Source: Strix aluco
Taxonomy: Eukaryota; Chordata; Aves; Strigiformes; Strigidae
Assembly: GCF_031877795.1 (NCBI RefSeq)
Contig: NC_133932.1
Location: forward strand, 18,354,180 to 18,418,179
Direction: 5' to 3'
Length of the DNA stretch: 64,000 nt
Part shown: positions 1 through 13,000 of the stretch, piece by piece
How the letters are laid out: each line of letters starts with the position of its first letter
How positions within the stretch are numbered: the first letter of the stretch is position 1
Made by a program: the position numbers and the translations under genes
Notes under the pieces: model-generated
What the model was told of the DNA's origin: nothing
Database searches by the model: none
What the model saw: only the letters and a program-made list of their open reading frames with translations

Positions 1-252
1 TCTTCCCTCTTCCCCTTCTTCAACGACAGGAAGCTCCTGGCAGCCCCTTTCTCCAGCCTGTCAAGGTCCCTCTGGTTGGCAACACAACCCTCGGCTGCAG
101 GAGCCTCTCCTCCCAGTCATGTGCCTTCTGCAAGCTGTCTGAGGGTGTGCTCTGCCCCATCATCCGGATCACTGAATGTGGACAGGGCGCGCATCATGCC
201 GCGCAGGGCTTTGTCACAGAATGATCAGAAATTGAGGGGGAAGATCCACTTT

Positions 253-275
253 TGTGTGTGTGTGTGTGTGTGTGT
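253..275. repeat. TG dinucleotide microsatellite, unit 1
   Basis: A (TG)11 run. The same run is at 19961, 41774 and 61578. Confidence 0.95.
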
Positions 276-1679
276 ATTATAAATATGGTGCTTCTCCCTG
301 TCATCCCTTCAAGCCATTAAAAGGTGCACAGGCTCTCTCGTTTTTCATTTGAATGTCACACCTCTTCTTAGTACTGACCTTACGTGCAACGTTGTATCGG
401 GCTGTACTCTCGCATAGACTGTTGGATAGTACCTAGCCTAGATTAGTAGAGAGCAGATTAATCTGCATTACCGGTGCTAACACCAGTGACGGGAGGTTGC
501 ATCTGGCTGTTCAGCCAAAGGATAAAAATCAAAGGTGTCTCTTGAACTCAGTGGGCTATTGACTGAATTCATCACGCTCAAAAAACAAAAGCTACAGGAG
601 AAAGGCATATTCTATCTTGACTGCTACAATGCATGTTTTAGGAGGTATGAAGATAAACCCTCCGTGCCCCTCCGCCCACCCCCTTCCAAGAAAAAGGACT
701 AGAGAAAAAAGATGCAACTTCTAGAGCAATGAGGCTTTTAATAGCCAAGTAAATTTCCCTGTATCATGCCCATTCAATGAGCTACTTTGTCTGACACTCT
801 GCCTTACTCGGTACCAGCATAAGACTCTTCCAGGAAATATTAAACAAACAAAAAAAAAAAAATATTGCTGTACAGCCAGTTGCCTGCGTTACGCTATGGA
901 AGATGTAGAATTCCTCTCTGATCCACAACTTTCCACCTACAAGCAAAACCGTAGTGAAGCTTTCCTCCATTTCCAATGCGCTCTGATGGCTCTTCCCCAG
1001 GGAAAGCCTTTCCTCTGTCACTCTGGGGGCATAGCTGGTCATAGGCAAGGCAAGCCCCGAGCCCCACGCACCATCCAAGGCCACCACCGTCCTCCTGTAG
1101 CCGTGAGCAAGATCTCAAACTCCTTTTCCGCTGCAGGAGAAGAGTTGTTAATAGAAATGGATGCACATGGCACAGTCTGTTCCAGAACAGTCACAGCTGT
1201 TCAAAGCTTTCCGTGCCCTGGATTGGGGGGTTTCAGGACCAGCTCCTGGGTCAGCTTGCACCGAGGCTAGCGACAGCTGTGCTTCATGCAGGTAACTCAG
1301 GTTTAACCCTTTGTCCCCTGACCATCCCCACAGGTCCAGCAGCATAGAAAGTCACAGTGGGCTGCGTTGGAGCAACCTGCTCCGCTGGACTTGTGGCAAA
1401 TGTTGCGTCTGCATCCCTGCCCTTCTGTTCTCCCTGTAGGGTCCTGGTCAATACAACAAGCTGCTCTCCCTGGAAATGACCATCGTGGCGAAAGACAGGC
1501 TCCACTGTGAGCCACGACCTTCACCCACCGAGCAGCCAGCACAGCCAGGGACACGTTTGTGCGAAAGTCCCTTCTCATGGCAAAAAGGGGATCCATAGTC
1601 AGCTTTGGATGTCGTGTGTCTGGTGTAACTGTTGATACTGCGCAATGCCTTGGTTAAAATAGAAGCGACGAAGAGAGTT
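276..1679. other. Intergenic spacer, no gene recognised
   Basis: Short open frames here (for example minus 894-1166 and plus 896-1270) overlap on opposite strands, lack splice or family support and are read as chance. An A-rich tract near 848-863 differs in each unit and helps tell the copies apart. The same spacer recurs at 19984-21387, 41797-43200 and 61601-63004. Confidence 0.6.
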
Positions 1680-2700
1680 AAAAACCTGCCCTTTTCAGGA
1701 AAAATGCAGGAAATCGGCATCTTTTGGCTATTTTACACTCCAACAAGAAAGATTGTGGGCCCGTGTTTTGCTGATTAGGGATACCAATCAAACTCAGACA
1801 CCAGAGTGAAAAGAGCAGGCGTATTTTACTGGAAATAGCTAAATCATGTAACAGAATAATACAGAAAACATACAACAAGAAAAGACAGAATAGTGCACTT
1901 AAACAAACAGGAAAATACAGGGTAATGCATCAAATCGTTACTACACGAGAGAGAGAATAGTGATTAAGAAAGATCCATCACCACTTGCATATGTTACCAT
2001 CATCCAGATCCGCAGTCGCCGGGGAGCCCCGGTTACAGCGAGGATTTGGAGAGCCTTTCCCGGCAAGTGGGAAATCCTACGCGGTGCGTCCACCCGTAGG
2101 TGAGGCTTCCAAAGTCGCTGTGAGCGGGTCCCGCCTTATATACCCCCAAATCAGCAAGCCAGAATAACTGGCACCTTTGTTTTGAGCGGAACATCTGGTT
2201 TCACTCTCACATTAGATTCCCCCGGAGCCTGGCCAGGGCTCAAGGGAGAAGCTAAGGGAGTTTCCCTGCTTATCTAATTTATTTATGTTCTTTTTAGAAC
2301 AAGGCCACACGTCTGGTCCCAAGGCCGGACAGCAGGCTTCATGGCCTTGTTAACTTACCTGTACGCAAAAAAGAAGATACATACATTCAGGATAGACATG
2401 TTTTCATTACATTCATCATCAGTCAGGAGTCTATGATATCTAAGCTACATCTTTCATTAATGAGCATACATATTTCGTTAATGACTACATACTAAGTTAG
2501 CAGCTTTGGCTCGGGGCCTGTGGTTCAGGCTTCAATACTTCAACACTTTAGCACTTTTTACATCAGGATAGGCGGTTTGTTATAACCTAGTACAATACCT
2601 ACTAGCACAACGGTTATCAGTTACAAAATATACAGGATTCATCTATAGGTCAACTCTGGCTTGGGCCTATTGTCCGAGCCTTAGCACTTCAGCCCGGTGG
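1680..2700 (-). mobile_element. Probable old LTR-like segment, unit 1
   Basis: AT-rich sequence with a good TATA box on the minus strand (TATATAAGG, 2142-2134), GC-rich downstream sequence, and long AT-rich flanks, the layout of a retroviral LTR promoter. No TG..CA ends, target duplication or coding remnant were found, so limits and family are uncertain. It recurs in every unit (about 21388-22408, 43201-44221 and 63005-64000). Confidence 0.35.
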
Positions 2701-3054
2701 TTAATGCTTTAAGGGAAGTTCAGCACGTTGGGAAAAGGGATATAAGACCACTCTTCTGGACACTGTCTGGACTGGGCTAGGCTGGGCTTGGAGAGCCTGG
2801 GAGGGTCCCCGGGGTCCCAGCTTTCCTGCAGTGCTGACTGTGGCGGCTGCGGCCTGTTCTTTCCTGCCGTGCTGACTGCACCCACCTGGTGGGGCTGTCC
2901 TTGGGAAGGGCACCAGAGCTGAAAAAGCCCCTGGTAGAGGGGCGGGGAGAAGCTCTTCTCCAGAGATTTGCCAGAAACTCTCCAGAGCATCCCTTTTCCA
3001 GCGCATGAGATGCTCTGTGTGACAAGGGAAGGTGCCCATTAGTCCACAGTCCTG

Positions 3055-3151
3055 GGCAAGCGGGTCTAGGTGACCCTGCTTGAGCAGGCAGGTTGGACCA
3101 GAGGACCTTCACAGGTCCCTCCCAGCCTCAGCTGTTCTATGGGATTCTGTG
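3055..3151 (+). mobile_element. CR1 retrotransposon 3' tail, unit 1
   Basis: The run with ccctgcttgagcaggcaggt, ggttggaccagaggacctt, then aggtccctcccagcctca and gttctatgggattctgtg follows the standard 3' end of CR1 elements, including the ATTCTNTG-type terminus. Only the tail is recognisable. CR1 is the dominant LINE of birds. Confidence 0.8.
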
Positions 3152-3320
3152 CTTCGTTTGACTCCTCAAGCACCTGAACTCAGCCCCGATGCCTGCTGGA
3201 AAGGATTCTGGCGCAAGGGATGATGATCCCAAACTCCTCCACTAGGATTCATCCCAAAACAACTTCTACCTAGTCCAGAATATCGTATGGCACACACAGT
3301 CAGAAGGGAGAAAATGTCCT

Positions 3321-4074
3321 TTTATTGTGGACATCCAGTGCAGGAGCCCAGGAGTCACAGGGGTTCAACCAGTAACAAGAAATCAGCACCTACAACGACA
3401 GAGCCAGAAAGCACTGGTAAAGCCACAAAGGCAGGAACAGGCATGGCTTGGTTCCCCTTTCTTTGGGAAACACAGTTGACAAGGAATTGTTGATATCCCA
3501 GAAGAGAGCTACTGCTGGCCTTAGCTCCGGGGTGGCTCTGGCACCTTATCCCCTCTAAGGTAATGCCCTTAGAGAGCTGTGCATGTGCAGAGGTGCACAG
3601 TGCCCCTGTGCCACACAGCAGGGCTCCCCTGGGGAGCTGCCACGGGGTTATTTCCAAACCCTGCATAGCACCATCCCTCGCCGTCCCTTGCCAGTCAGTT
3701 GGACTGACTTAGAGCAGGGTGGAGAGTTGGCAAAGATAGGCAGCAAAGCCTGGTACACACCTGGGGCTTCCTGATCTTTCGCACCTCCCTGCTTTTCTTC
3801 TGTCCCCTTCTTTTCCTCTCTTCTCTTCTTTGCTTCGTGGCATGGCCTCTCCTCTGCCCAGGTCTCTTCTCTCTTTCGTTTCCTTTGGCCGTCGTCTTCC
3901 TGGCAGGAGCCTGCAAACCTTTCCATCCCACAGCATGGTTAGACAGGGAAAGCCAGGATCAACTGGAATCAGCTCTTGATTTAACCAAAGCTGACTCGTT
4001 TTACCTTCTGTGCTCCGAGAGGCTCTTCAGTTCTTCTGCGCATCCCAGGGATTCTACCACGGTCTCAGTGGTGG
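3321..4074 (-). CDS. ARHGAP20-like: Copy 1 exons 14-15 and 3' UTR: basic C-terminal tail
   Basis: Exon 14 (4005-4074) continues in phase if the CTCCAG acceptor ending at 4075 is used. An acceptor TTTTAG ending at 4097 would shift the frame to a stop. Exon 15 starts at 3910 after TTTGCAG and encodes a Lys/Arg/Glu-rich tail ending at a stop at 3709. A second frame is also open here to 3648, so the exact tail is uncertain. AATAAA on the minus strand at 3326-3321 is the likely poly(A) signal, giving about 390 bp of 3' UTR. Confidence 0.5.
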
Positions 4075-7000
4075 CTGGAGACAAAGCAACGGGTGCCTAA
4101 AACAGAAAGGTCGTCATTAGCAGGTGGCAAGGGATGCCCTGAAGTAGTAAGCAACTGCTTGGCACGTTGCTGCCTTAGCTCTACAGGGGAGATCTCTTTG
4201 GCTGGTTTGAGTCAGCCCTTTCTTCCAAGGTTCTCGCTCTGGAACACAGTGTTCACATGGGTGGGGGACAGTCCATTTGTGGGGGCCATTCAGCAGAGAG
4301 CCTGCGATCCCCTGCCAGGCAAGGAAAGGCTTGCCCACTTCCTTCTGCCAGCATTTCTTCTGCCCTCCCAAGACAGAGCTCTGCGGATGTCCATTTGGTG
4401 CAAGACAACCTTCTGTGGTGGGAGGCTTTGCTTTTGAAATCTATCTTTCTGTGGCGTTTTGTAGGTATTTCCTCTGATTAAGCACATGCCTAAGGCATAG
4501 GAGAAAAGACCTTTCCAGTTTTACTGACAGTGTATCATTCCATGGGGGGAAAAATAAAATGCAAAGCCACAAGAGACTGAACGCCAGGAAGAGGCACAGC
4601 AGCTGCTTGGACTCAACAGCAACTGCCCTCCTCCTGCCTAAGACACATTGTTGCAGCGCTTGTGGAGCTGCCATACCTCCGCCCTTTCTGCTCCCACCAC
4701 CGCCTCTCCCCCCGCTGCTCTCTGGAGGATGAGCAGAGAGGCTGGTGCATCCAGGCAGGCTTTTGCCTGGTGCTCGGCATCTGCTTCGCCTGGAGGGCCG
4801 TGCTGCTTTTCCAAAGGCAACTCTGGAAAGCAAAAGCGTGTGCAGCAAAGTGACTGGTTGGAAGTGGACAACAGCTAAAGCAAAACCCACAGGAAGCCCT
4901 ACCCCAGCTGTCTGCTCAGGCTGTGACAGCCCTCAGTCCCTCCTCATACCTGTGGGTCTGTCCACGGGCTCAGGTGACGTCTGGCCAGCCATCTCCTCCC
5001 CAAAGATGTCGCTGCCGTTTTCAATCAGAAATTCCACCAGCAGCTTCACCTGCACACATCAAAGCCTTGGTTTCAGGGCAGGTGTCTGAAAACACGTCAA
5101 GCAGCCTTTCCCGCTCCTGAGCCTTGCTTCTGCGCAGAAGGCTGTGGCTGTGGGGCTGCTCTTCCAGGCAGCCACTCCACCGGCATTTGCGCAAGAGAGG
5201 AGCAAGCTCTGAGGGTCCAGGCAGGCTGCAGCCAGCCGGTCAGTACAGCGTACCTTCTCGGTCACCTCCAGCGCGGCCTCGAGGGGGAGCAGCTCCTCGT
5301 CAGGTGGGCCCAGCAGGTTTGGCCCCAGGCAGATGGCCAGGTTGCTGGAGGTCATTCTGCTGGTGGACACGTGGTGGCCGATGTTCTGCAGCAGGGAGAG
5401 CAGCCGCTGGAGGAGGAGGAGATGGGCTGCAGGCAACTTCTCGGCCACCCTGAGGGAGCAGGAACACAACGTTAAGGAAGCAGATGCTGCCCACAGCTGT
5501 CCCTGAAGCTTGCACAAGGCAGGCGGGAGCCAGTGTCTGTGCTGCGCCACTTTCCAGGTGCTCTCAGGCAGCGATCAGGAGGAAAACACACTGTTGCTTC
5601 CCAGCTCCTGGTTTCACCCAAGCCCACGCAAGGGAAGGCTCCCTGCCCACGCCCTTTCCCCCCGAAATGCAACCCCAGCCCAGCAAATGCAAGCTGCCAG
5701 AAAATGCAACCTTCTAAGGAGCCCGTCCCTTTTCAGGCAAGTCCCAGGACTCTGCCACTCCCTACTCAACAGGCAGGCTGCTGGCCACACTTACACTTTC
5801 AGCGCTTCCACCCTGGCCTCCTTGCTTGGCCTCTCCATGGCTTGCATCCAGTCCTGGTAGACGCCGACAACGAGGAGCTTGCCGGGGATGCTGCGTAGAA
5901 AGTCCTGCAAGGCCAAGGGCTTCAGGTGAGCCTTTGAAGATTCCAGGCCAGCCAGGAGCTCTTCCAGCTGCAGGGCAGAAGCGCTCACCTTCAAGATGGC
6001 AGCTAGCAGGATGACAGGCTGGTTTGCCAGGTCCACATCTGCGCCGCGGTCGAGGTCCTCCTTCAGCTTCTGGAGCGCTGTCCCCCTGTCGGATCTCCGG
6101 AATATCCCCTCCGTCGACGGTCCTCTCTGGTACAGGATGTCCAGGAGCTCCTGCGGGAGACGCAGGAGGACAGCTGCTTGGCTGAAGAAACAAGTGACAG
6201 CAGAGGCCAGAGCTCTGCCCCAGGCTGGGCTCCCCCCCGCCCCCGCAAAGGGTCTGGCGCCAGAAGCGGTGGCCGTGGGTGAAGAGCCCAGTGCCCCAGC
6301 CACCCCCGCAGACGCTGGGGACACTGCCTCTGGAGCAGCCGGAGGGAGGGCTGGGGCTCCCCTGTCCAGGCTGGCCTACCTGGATGGGCCGGGGCAGCGT
6401 GCCGGCCTCCTCGCAGAGGGCTGCCAGGGGCTGCCCAAAGAGCGCCCTGCTGCAGCCGGAGCCCGCCTGCCCTGGCGCCGGGGCAGCGGCCGGGCTCTGC
6501 CGCAGCGCAAAGGGCCAGGGCAGCCCCCTCCTCCTCCTGCTGCTGCTGCCGCCGCCGCTCCCTCCCGCTGCAAAGGGAAAGAGAGCAAGAGCCCGTCAGT
6601 GGGAACCGCCAGGCCAGTGCTCCCGGAGCCTGCCCTGCCCTGCCCTGCCCTGCCTGCAGCGCGGTGCTGAGTGCTGCGGCGGGACGGGACGGGACGGGAC
6701 GGGACGGGCAGGGAGCCGGCAGCTGGAGCCAGGGCTCTGGCTCAGCGGCTCCGGCTCGCAGTCTCCTGAGAGCCAGCGGGACAGCGGGACAGCCCCGCCC
6801 AGCCCTCGCCCTGCCCTCCTCCAGGCTGCGAGCAGCAGCAGAGGGAGGCTCCCTGTCCCGCAGAATCACGTCCAGCGGCCGCTGCCCAGCGGGTGTCCTT
6901 GCTCGTCCGGGTGACGTCCGTCCTCCCTTGGGGTGCCCGACCTGCGGGGTGACACTCAGGGAACAAGGGAGCACGGCTCCTCCCGGCTCTGGCCGAGGAG

Positions 7001-10000
7001 CAGGGACCCATCTGCCCGGCTCTGGGGACAGAGCTCAGGCAGGCAGCACCTCGAGTGCTCAGCACTGTCGAAGGGTCCCGAGCACTCAGCTCTCTCCTGC
7101 TGCAGTGTGATGGGCACCGATTTCCTCTGGCCAAAGGGCAGCAGCAACAGCATCCTCAGTTGTGCAGACGTGCCGGTCCAGGAGAAAAGAAGGCCCTCCC
7201 TGCCCTTCGTTCCCAAACTTACCTGGTGAGTGGCAAAGTCCGCCTCCACTGGTAGACGGGGCTGTTGGAGGCCCTTGCTTGGGGTCAGCCTGCAAGAAGC
7301 AGGCTGCACTTAGAGAGCATCCCCGCGGCAGAAAGGGCCACCAGCAAGCGGCCACCCGGCACCAGCAGCCTGAGGGCGGCAGAGCGGGGACCCTCTGCCC
7401 TCCCACGCTCTCTACCTCACGTGGCAGGTTTCCTCCCAGCACCACCAGCAAGGACATGCGGCGTTCCTGGTAGCTCCCCAACCCTCTCTGCACCCAGGCT
7501 GGCACCGCGGGACCCTCCCTCCCTCCTGCACAGGCTCACCCCACTCGCCGCACAGCCCTGGCACCCCGGCACAGCCAGAGGTGGGTGAAAGGCAGCCGTT
7601 CTCACCTCTGTCTGGCCCTCCATCAGCCTCTCCAGGCTCCTGGCGCTGAATGTCCTCCACTGGGCAGGAGAGAAAGAGTGGAAGGAGGTGAGCAGCGATG
7701 CCTCTGCTGCTCGGCTGGAGGGCCAGTGCTCGGGGACAGCGGCCAGACTAGAGAGACACTCACTCCATGGCGTCGGCTCAGCTCCTTCTGCAGGAGTTTG
7801 ATGGACGGGACGTTGGTCACTCGGGCTCCCGTGGCTCCTTCGGGTGTCCTGTCACCAGGAAAGGACAGGGAGAAAGCTGGCTGAGCCCCAAGCCACCTCT
7901 TTTCCCTTGTCAGGCAGCTCTGCCCGAGAGCTGCCCACAGCCGCAGCGGCAGCTCTCCCCACCTGGGGAGCTGTGTTCCCCCATCCGGCCGCGCCTGAAG
8001 CACCCCCCTAGCTTACCCCAGCAGCTTGCCCAGCCACAGCTGCTTCAGTGCCCGGGAGCTGCAGAAAGAGAGGAGAACCAGCATCAGGCCCCGCTGCCCC
8101 CCAGCCCCTGGGCCCCTGCACAGCCTTGCCCCTTGGGAAGGGCTGAGGGGCAGCACGAGGCCCCGTGGGGCAGGACAGGGGTGCTGCCCAAGCCCTGGCT
8201 CCCTCGTTGCTGCCAGAGCAGCTGCTCCTGCCCTTCCCTTCTGGGGACCAAAAGGCGACCAGGGGATGCAGGATGTGGGAACGCATCCCCATCCCTCCCT
8301 GCCCAGGCTCTGCATGGAGGGCAGAGGCCATTCACAGGGTGGCGTGGGCATGGTTGGGACCCTCTCCTGCCCAGCCGTGGGACGTGGCACCACGACTCAC
8401 CCGAAAGTGGCAACACAGGTGCCGCTGGGCCAGATGAGGAGGATGGAGGTCCCGTCCTCATCGCTGCCTTCCTCCTCCTCCTCCTCTTTGATGTCCCCCG
8501 CTGTCTCCTTCCCGCTGCTCAGCACCCACAGCTGGTCCAGGGCCAGGCGGAGCTGTGGGCGCAGGGTGGTGCCACGTCTGTGGAGAAGAGAGACAGGCAG
8601 TGAGCCGGAGGTGGCCGCCTTGGGGTGCCCCCGGGCAGAGCCCTGCCCCCCACCTGCCCTTGTGTGGTGGTTTAGGCCCTGCCGGGACCAGAGACCACAT
8701 TGCCACTGCCCCTCCCCCACCCTCCGACCGGAACGGGGCAGGGAGTGAAATACAAACCCCGGGGTTGCGATAACGAGACGTTTAATACAACAATGCAACA
8801 ACAACAAACCAAACAACAACAAGAACGATAACAATAGCAATAACAGTAATAACAATAAACAGAACAAGGGATATAGCGATACAGCAGTGAGGAGAGCGAC
8901 CCCACACCACGCGTTTACCAACTGAGCAATCCCACACCACTGAGGGATCTTCTGAGAGGCCGGGTAAGGGAGACAATTGCTCAACCTCCTCCAGGGCAGC
9001 TATACCAAAGGCTCACCAGTACTCTCTTGGGTCTTTAAATTACCCTCTCCTGAGGTAATCTATACCTAGGATGCACGGGGCATCTGGGCCAGTCACAATG
9101 GGGTGCTTACGCCAGTCCTTCCCAGTTAAGCTTACTTCAGCTTCTAATAGGGTCAGCTGTTGGGACCCCCCTGTCACTCCGGAGAGACAGATGGGTTCAA
9201 CCCCACTGTATGGCATCAGGGTGCACTGTGCACCAGTATCTACCAAGGCCTTATATTCTCGTGGGTCTGATGTGCCAGGCCATCGGATCCACACCGTCCA
9301 GTAAATCCGATTATCCCTTTCCTCCACCTGGCTGGAGGCAGGGCCCCTCTAATCCTGCTCAGCATCACTCACTTGTTGTAAGAGCGACTCCTGCAAGAAT
9401 GACTCACTTGTCCCCTCAAGACGGTCAGACATAATGTTGGCCATTCTATTCTGTCTGGGGGATTTCCGACTGGACACTGGAGCTGCGTCTCTCTTGGAAG
9501 ACTCCCCTTTCATGGTGGTCTTCCCTTTCAGCTGCTGTACTCGTGCAGCTAGGGCGAGAGTGGGCTGTCCATCCCACCTCCTCGTGTTTTCCCCATGGTC
9601 GCGGAGGAAGAACCACAGGGTGCCCTGTGGTGTGTACCTTCCACTGCCCTTCTCTTGGGTGGGGAAACGCCTGCTTCTAATGGCTGAGACATCGGCCCGT
9701 GCAGGTGGAATGTAGGACATGTCCTCTTCCACTTTCTGGAGCCTCTGAGACAGTTCCCTTACAGCTGAAACCCAGGCATGTTGGGAGGAAGGGAGATTTC
9801 CCTCATATTGCTGGAGCTGGCCAATCACTTCGTCCACTGTTTCAGTCTGGGTGTCTTGCCACCAGGACGCTACTGCTAGTGCTTTGGAATGTGCCTCTGG
9901 TGCACTTTGCAAGAACTTCCGCCACATCAGCTGTGTGCAAGGGGCCTGATCTGGATCCGTGGGTGACCGCTCATCATTCAGATCACCATAAACCATGTCA

Positions 10001-13000
10001 AACACAGCCAATTCCCTGAGGTTCTGAATGCCTTTCTCCATGTTGGTCCCCTTGCCTAACCGACATAGAACATCATCCTTGTAGGGGTACCTCTCCCTTA
10101 CACTGAGCAGGAGTCGCCTCCAAAGGCTGAGGGTATGAGCCTGTATCCCTATTGCCTTGTCAATACCAGCCTCCCTGGCTAAAGATCCCAGCTGCTTGGC
10201 CTCTCTCCCCTCCAATTCCAAAACACCAGCTCCACGATGCCAGCATCGGAGCAGACGGGTTCAAATTTGCTCGCCTGGAAGGCAGCTGAAATCCTTCCGC
10301 ATATCTCGCAACTCACTCAGGGATAGAGATCGGATGGTTACCTCCGGCTCTTCCTCCTGTTCTCGTGATGGGCCTGGTTCATCATCACCCTGTACACTGC
10401 GAGGGGATTTTTTGGTATATTTGGTTTTCTGTATCGGGGCGACTCATACTGGCACTGCTTGTCCCTCTGGCCCAGCTGCTGTGCTGGTGGAGGCGACTGG
10501 TACTGCCACTGCCTGTCCCCCTGGCCCAGCTGCTGTGCTAGTGGAGGTGACTGGTACTGGCACTGGCTGTCACTCTGGCCCAGCTGCTGTGCTAGTGGAG
10601 GTGACTCGTACTGGCACTGCCTGTCCCCCTTGCCCAGCTGCTGTGCTAGTGGAGGCTACTGGTATTGGCACTGCCTGTCCCCCTGGCCCAGCTGCTCTGC
10701 TGGTGGTGGTGACTGGTACTGGCACTGGCTGTCCCTCTGGCCCAGCTGCTCTGCTGGTGGAGGTGACTGGTACTGGCACTGCCTGTCACTCTGGCCCAGC
10801 TGCTGTGCTGGTGGAGGTGACTGGTACTGGTACTGCCTGTCCCCCTGGCCCAGCTGCTGTGCTAGTGGAGGCGACTGGTACTGGTACTGCCTGTCCCTCT
10901 GGCCCAGCTGCTGTGCTGGTGGAGGTGACTGGTACTGGCACTGCCTGTCCCCCTGGCCCAGATGCTGTGCTGGTGGAGGTGACTGGTACTGGCACTGCCT
11001 GTCACTCTGGCCCAGCCGCTGTGCTGCTGGAGTTGACTGGTACTGCCACTGCCTGTCCCCCTGGCCCAGCTGATGTGCTAGTGGAGGTGACTCGTACTGG
11101 CACTGCCTGTCCCTCTGGCCCAGCTGCTGTGCTAGTGGAGGCAACTAGTACTGGCACTGCCTGTCCCCCTGGCCCAGCTGCTGTGCTGGTGGAGGTGACT
11201 GGTACTGGCACTGCCTGTCACTCTGGCCCAGCTGCTGTGCTAGTGGAGGCGACTGGTATTGGCACTGCCTGTCCCCCTTGCCCAGCTGCTCTGCTGGTGG
11301 AGGTGACTGGTACTGGCACTGCCTGTCACTCTGGCCCAGATGCAGTGCTAGTGGAGGTGACTGGTATTGGCACTGCCTGTCCCTCTGGCCCAGCTGCTCT
11401 GCTGGTGGAGGTGACTGGTACTGGCACTGCCTGTCCCTCTGGCCCAGCTGCTCTGCTGGTGGAGGTGACTGGTTCTGGCACTGCCTGTCACTCTGGCCCA
11501 GCTGAAGTGCTAGTAGTGGCGACTGGTACTGGCACTGCCTGTCACTCTGGCCCAGCTGCTGTGCTGGTGGAGGCGACTGGTACTGGCACTGGCTGTCCCT
11601 CTGTCCCAGCTGCTGTGCTGGTGGAGGTGACTGGTACTGGCACTGCCTGTCACTCTGGCCCAGCTGCTGTGCTAGTGGAGGCGACTGCTACTGGCACTGC
11701 CTGTCCCTCTGGCCCAGCTGCTGTGCTGGTGGAGGTGACTGGTACTGCCACTGCCTGTCCCTCTGGCCCAGCTGCTGAGCTAGTGGAGGCGACTGCTACT
11801 GGCACTGCCTGTCACTCTGGCCCAGCTGCTGTGCTGGTGGAGGCGACTGGTACTGGCACTGGCTGTCCCTCTGTCCCAGCTGCTGTGCTAGTGGAGGCGA
11901 CTGGTACTGGCACTGCCTGCCCCTCTGTCCCAGCTGCTGTGCTAGTGGAGGCGACTGCTACTGGCACTGCCTGTCCCTCTGGCCCAGCTGCTGTGCTGGT
12001 GGAGGTGACTGGTACTGGCACTGCCTGTCCCCCTGGCCCAGATGCTGTGCTAGTGGAGGTGACTGGTACTGGCACTGGCTGTCCCTCTGTCCCAGCTGCT
12101 GTGCTAGTGGAGGTGACTGGTACTGGCACTGGCTGTCCCTCTGTCCCAGTTGCTGTGCTAGTAGAGGCGACTGGTACTGGCACTGCCTGTCCCTCTGGCC
12201 CAGCTGCTGTGCTGGTGGAGGTGACTGGTATTGGCACTGCCTGTCCCTCTGGCCCAGCTGCTGTGCTGGTGGAGGTGACTGGTATTGGCACTGCCTGTCC
12301 CCCTTGCCCAGCTGCTCTGCTAGTGGAGGTGACTGGTATTGGCACTGCCTGTCCCTCTGACCCAGCTGCTGTGCTGGTGGAGGTGACTGGTACTGCCACT
12401 GCCTGTCACTCTGGCCCAGCTGCAGTGCTAGTGGAGGTGACTGGTACTGGCACTGCCTGTCCCTCTGGCCCAGCTCTTCTGCTGGTGGAGGTGACTGGTT
12501 CTGGCACTGCCTGTCCCTCTGGCCCAGCTGCTGTGCTGGTGGAGGTGACAGGTACTGGCACTGCCTGTCACTCTGGCCCAGCTGCAGTGCTAGTAGTGGC
12601 GACTGGTATGGGCACTGCCTGTCCCCCTTGCCCAGCTGCTGTGCTGCTGGAGGCGACTGGTATTGGCACTGCCTGTCCCCCTGGCCCAGCTGCTGTGCTA
12701 GTGGAGGCGACTGGTACTGGCACTGGCTGTCCCTCTGTCCCAGCTGCTGTGCTGGTGGTGGTGACTGGTACTGGCACTGCCTGTCCCCCTGGCCCAGATG
12801 CTGTGCTGGTGGAGGTGACTGGTACTGGCACTGGCTGTCCCTCTGTCCCAGCTGCTGTGCTAGTAGTGGCGACTGCTACTGGCACTGCCTGTCCCTCTGG
12901 CCCAGCTGCTGTGCTAGTAGTGGCGACTGGTACTGGCACTGCCTGTCACTCTGGCCCAGCTGCTGTGCTGGTGGAGGCGACTGGTACTGGCACTGCCTGT

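Noticed and set aside
3648-3926. Minus-strand 92-codon Lys/Glu-rich frame as a separate small gene
   Set aside because: It overlaps the last exon of the RhoGAP gene in another frame and is better explained as that exon.
5254-6150. Calling the gene TAGAP
   Set aside because: The GAP exons do resemble TAGAP, but the upstream PH exons and the segment before the GAP domain match the ARHGAP20 layout.
5996-6670. Plus-strand 224-codon frame opposite the RhoGAP exons
   Set aside because: Antisense shadow of GC-rich exons 9-10 with no recognisable domain.
7862-7950. Minus-strand stretch LRLWAALGQ as part of an RA domain
   Set aside because: It lies in the intron between exons 4 and 5 and does not fit the splice phases.
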